Source: Oscillospiraceae bacterium
Lineage (GTDB): Bacteria; Bacillota_A; Clostridia; Oscillospirales; Ruminococcaceae
DNA: 15,250 nt
Assembly: GCA_018109965.1 (NCBI GenBank)
Contig: JAGBFE010000164.1
Coordinates: forward strand, 1 to 15,250
Direction: 5' to 3'
The position numbers were made by a program, and so were the translations under genes. Each line of letters starts with the position of its first letter. Positions within the stretch are counted from its first letter, which is position 1. The notes under the pieces are model-generated. The model was given only the letters and a program-made list of their open reading frames with translations, did no database searches and had not been told where the DNA came from. Positions 14,517 through 15,250 of the stretch are shown one piece after another.

Positions 14517-15250
14517 ATGAAATTTTACGATCAACAGTTAAGTGATGTTTTCAAAGCTCTTAACAGCAGTGAAAACGGCCTTACAAGTAATGAAGCACAG
14601 CAGGTTTTGGAAAAAAACGGACCAAACAAACTTGCCGAAGCTGAAAAAGTAACACTTGTTCAGCGTTTTGTCAGTCAGCTCAAAGACCCACTGCTTATCC
14701 TTCTGCTTGCAGCTGCAGCAGTAAGTGCTGTTACAGCAGCATACAGCGGCGAAAGCTTTACTGATGTATTTATCATTCTTGCAGTTGTACTTCTCAACGC
14801 AATTATGGGTGTTTATCAGGAAAGCAAAGCGGAAAAAGCTATCGAAGCACTCAGCAAAATGACTGCTGCAACAAGTAAAGTCATCCGTGACGGCAAACAG
14901 ATTGTTGTTGAATCCACACAGCTTGTTGAAGGTGACGTAATTGTTCTCGAAGCAGGTGACGCAGTTCCTGCAGACGCACGTATCATTGAATGTGCTTCCA
15001 TCAAAGCAGAAGAAGCTGCCCTTACAGGTGAAAGTGTTCCTGTAACAAAAACAGAAGAAGTTTTAGAAACAGAAGATGGCAAAGACGTTCCTCTGGGTGA
15101 CAGAAAAAACATGGTTTATATGGGTTCCACAATCGCTTACGGTCGTGGTAAAGCTGTTATCACAGGTACAGGTATGAATACCGAAATGGGCAAAATTGCC
15201 GATGCTCTTATCAAAACAGAAAACAACGAAACACCACTGCAGAAAAAACT
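14517..15250 (+). CDS. P2-type cation-transporting ATPase, 3'-truncated (likely Mn2+/Ca2+ exporter)
   Basis: The first 244 codons of a large P-type ATPase are present; the gene runs off the window. A cation-ATPase N-terminal domain (about 1-58, LSDVFKALN...NGPNKL) is followed by membrane helices 1 and 2 (about 60-80 and 84-104, with VVLLNAIMGVYQE). The actuator domain comes next, with its dephosphorylation loop LTGESVP (Thr170-Gly171-Glu172-Ser173). The phosphorylation motif DKTGT lies beyond the window. The N-terminal layout matches the SERCA/PMCA-like calcium-type group. Together with the upstream Mn2+ riboswitch this suggests a manganese (or Mn2+/Ca2+) efflux pump in the cytoplasmic membrane, like the riboswitch-controlled ATPases of lactococci and pneumococci. 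The start ATG has GAGAGG six bases upstream. Metal specificity is inferred from regulation. Confidence 0.9.
   Translation, partial: MKFYDQQLSDVFKALNSSENGLTSNEAQQVLEKNGPNKLAEAEKVTLVQRFVSQLKDPLLILLLAAAAVSAVTAAYSGESFTDVFIILAVVLLNAIMGVYQESKAEKAIEALSKMTAATSKVIRDGKQIVVESTQLVEGDVIVLEAGDAVPADARIIECASIKAEEAALTGESVPVTKTEEVLETEDGKDVPLGDRKNMVYMGSTIAYGRGKAVITGTGMNTEMGKIADALIKTENNETPLQKK

Noticed and set aside
1..15250. CRISPR arrays, tRNA/rRNA genes, insertion sequences, phage or toxin-antitoxin modules
   Set aside because: I looked for regularly spaced repeats, CCA-ended cloverleaf sequences, transposase motifs and small paired ORFs on both strands and saw none that I could support.

Overview
The window looks like chromosome of a low-to-moderate GC (by eye about 40%) Clostridia-type Firmicute, plausibly a gut or rumen Oscillospiraceae/Lachnospiraceae relative. 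This is inferred from strong AGGAGG-type ribosome binding sites, the gene families present (BlaI/M56 pair, FemAB, metG-tatD neighbourhood, split ThrE, a manganese riboswitch) and a GH3 beta-glucosidase with swapped domain order of the kind known from rumen bacteria. I see no mobile element, tRNA, rRNA or CRISPR array. Most of the window is core-like chromosome.

Layout. (1) 3-1052, plus strand: 3' part of a PLP-dependent methionine gamma-lyase-family ('aluminium resistance') protein, closed by a hairpin that can terminate both strands. (2) 1152-3250, minus strand: a two-gene regulatory operon, a BlaI-type repressor followed by an M56 (BlaR1-like) membrane metallopeptidase. Its promoter carries two TACA-N3-TGTA operators, one inside the core promoter. 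(3) 3401-5869, plus strand: a divergent GH3 glycosidase in permuted domain order, then a strong bidirectional terminator. (4) 12083 down to 5928, minus strand: a long, probably co-transcribed run in the order FemAB-type aminoacyltransferase, a possible 32-residue small ORF, metG, a polytopic GT-C-like membrane protein, a TatD nuclease and a SAM methyltransferase. (5) 12279-14225, plus strand: a tight operon of a split ThrE-type exporter (YjjP-like plus YjjB-like) and a DUF554 membrane protein. (6) 14285-15250, plus strand: promoter, yybP-ykoY (Mn2+) riboswitch, intrinsic terminator and the first 244 codons of a P2-type cation ATPase that runs off the window.

How the parts work together. The BlaI/M56 pair should be autoregulated: the repressor sits on its own promoter until the membrane protease is activated and inactivates it. 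No beta-lactamase or other obvious target lies in the window. The riboswitch-ATPase unit reads as manganese detoxification: Mn2+ binding stabilises aptamer helix P1, whose 3' strand is also the 5' arm of the terminator, so metal should turn the exporter ON. The metG-tatD association is a familiar Firmicute arrangement, here interrupted by a membrane protein gene.

I did not find a clearly new multi-gene system. The least explained items are the small ORF or possible dispersed repeat upstream of metG (10878-10976), the membrane protein between metG and tatD, and the signal and targets of the orphan BlaI/M56 pair.
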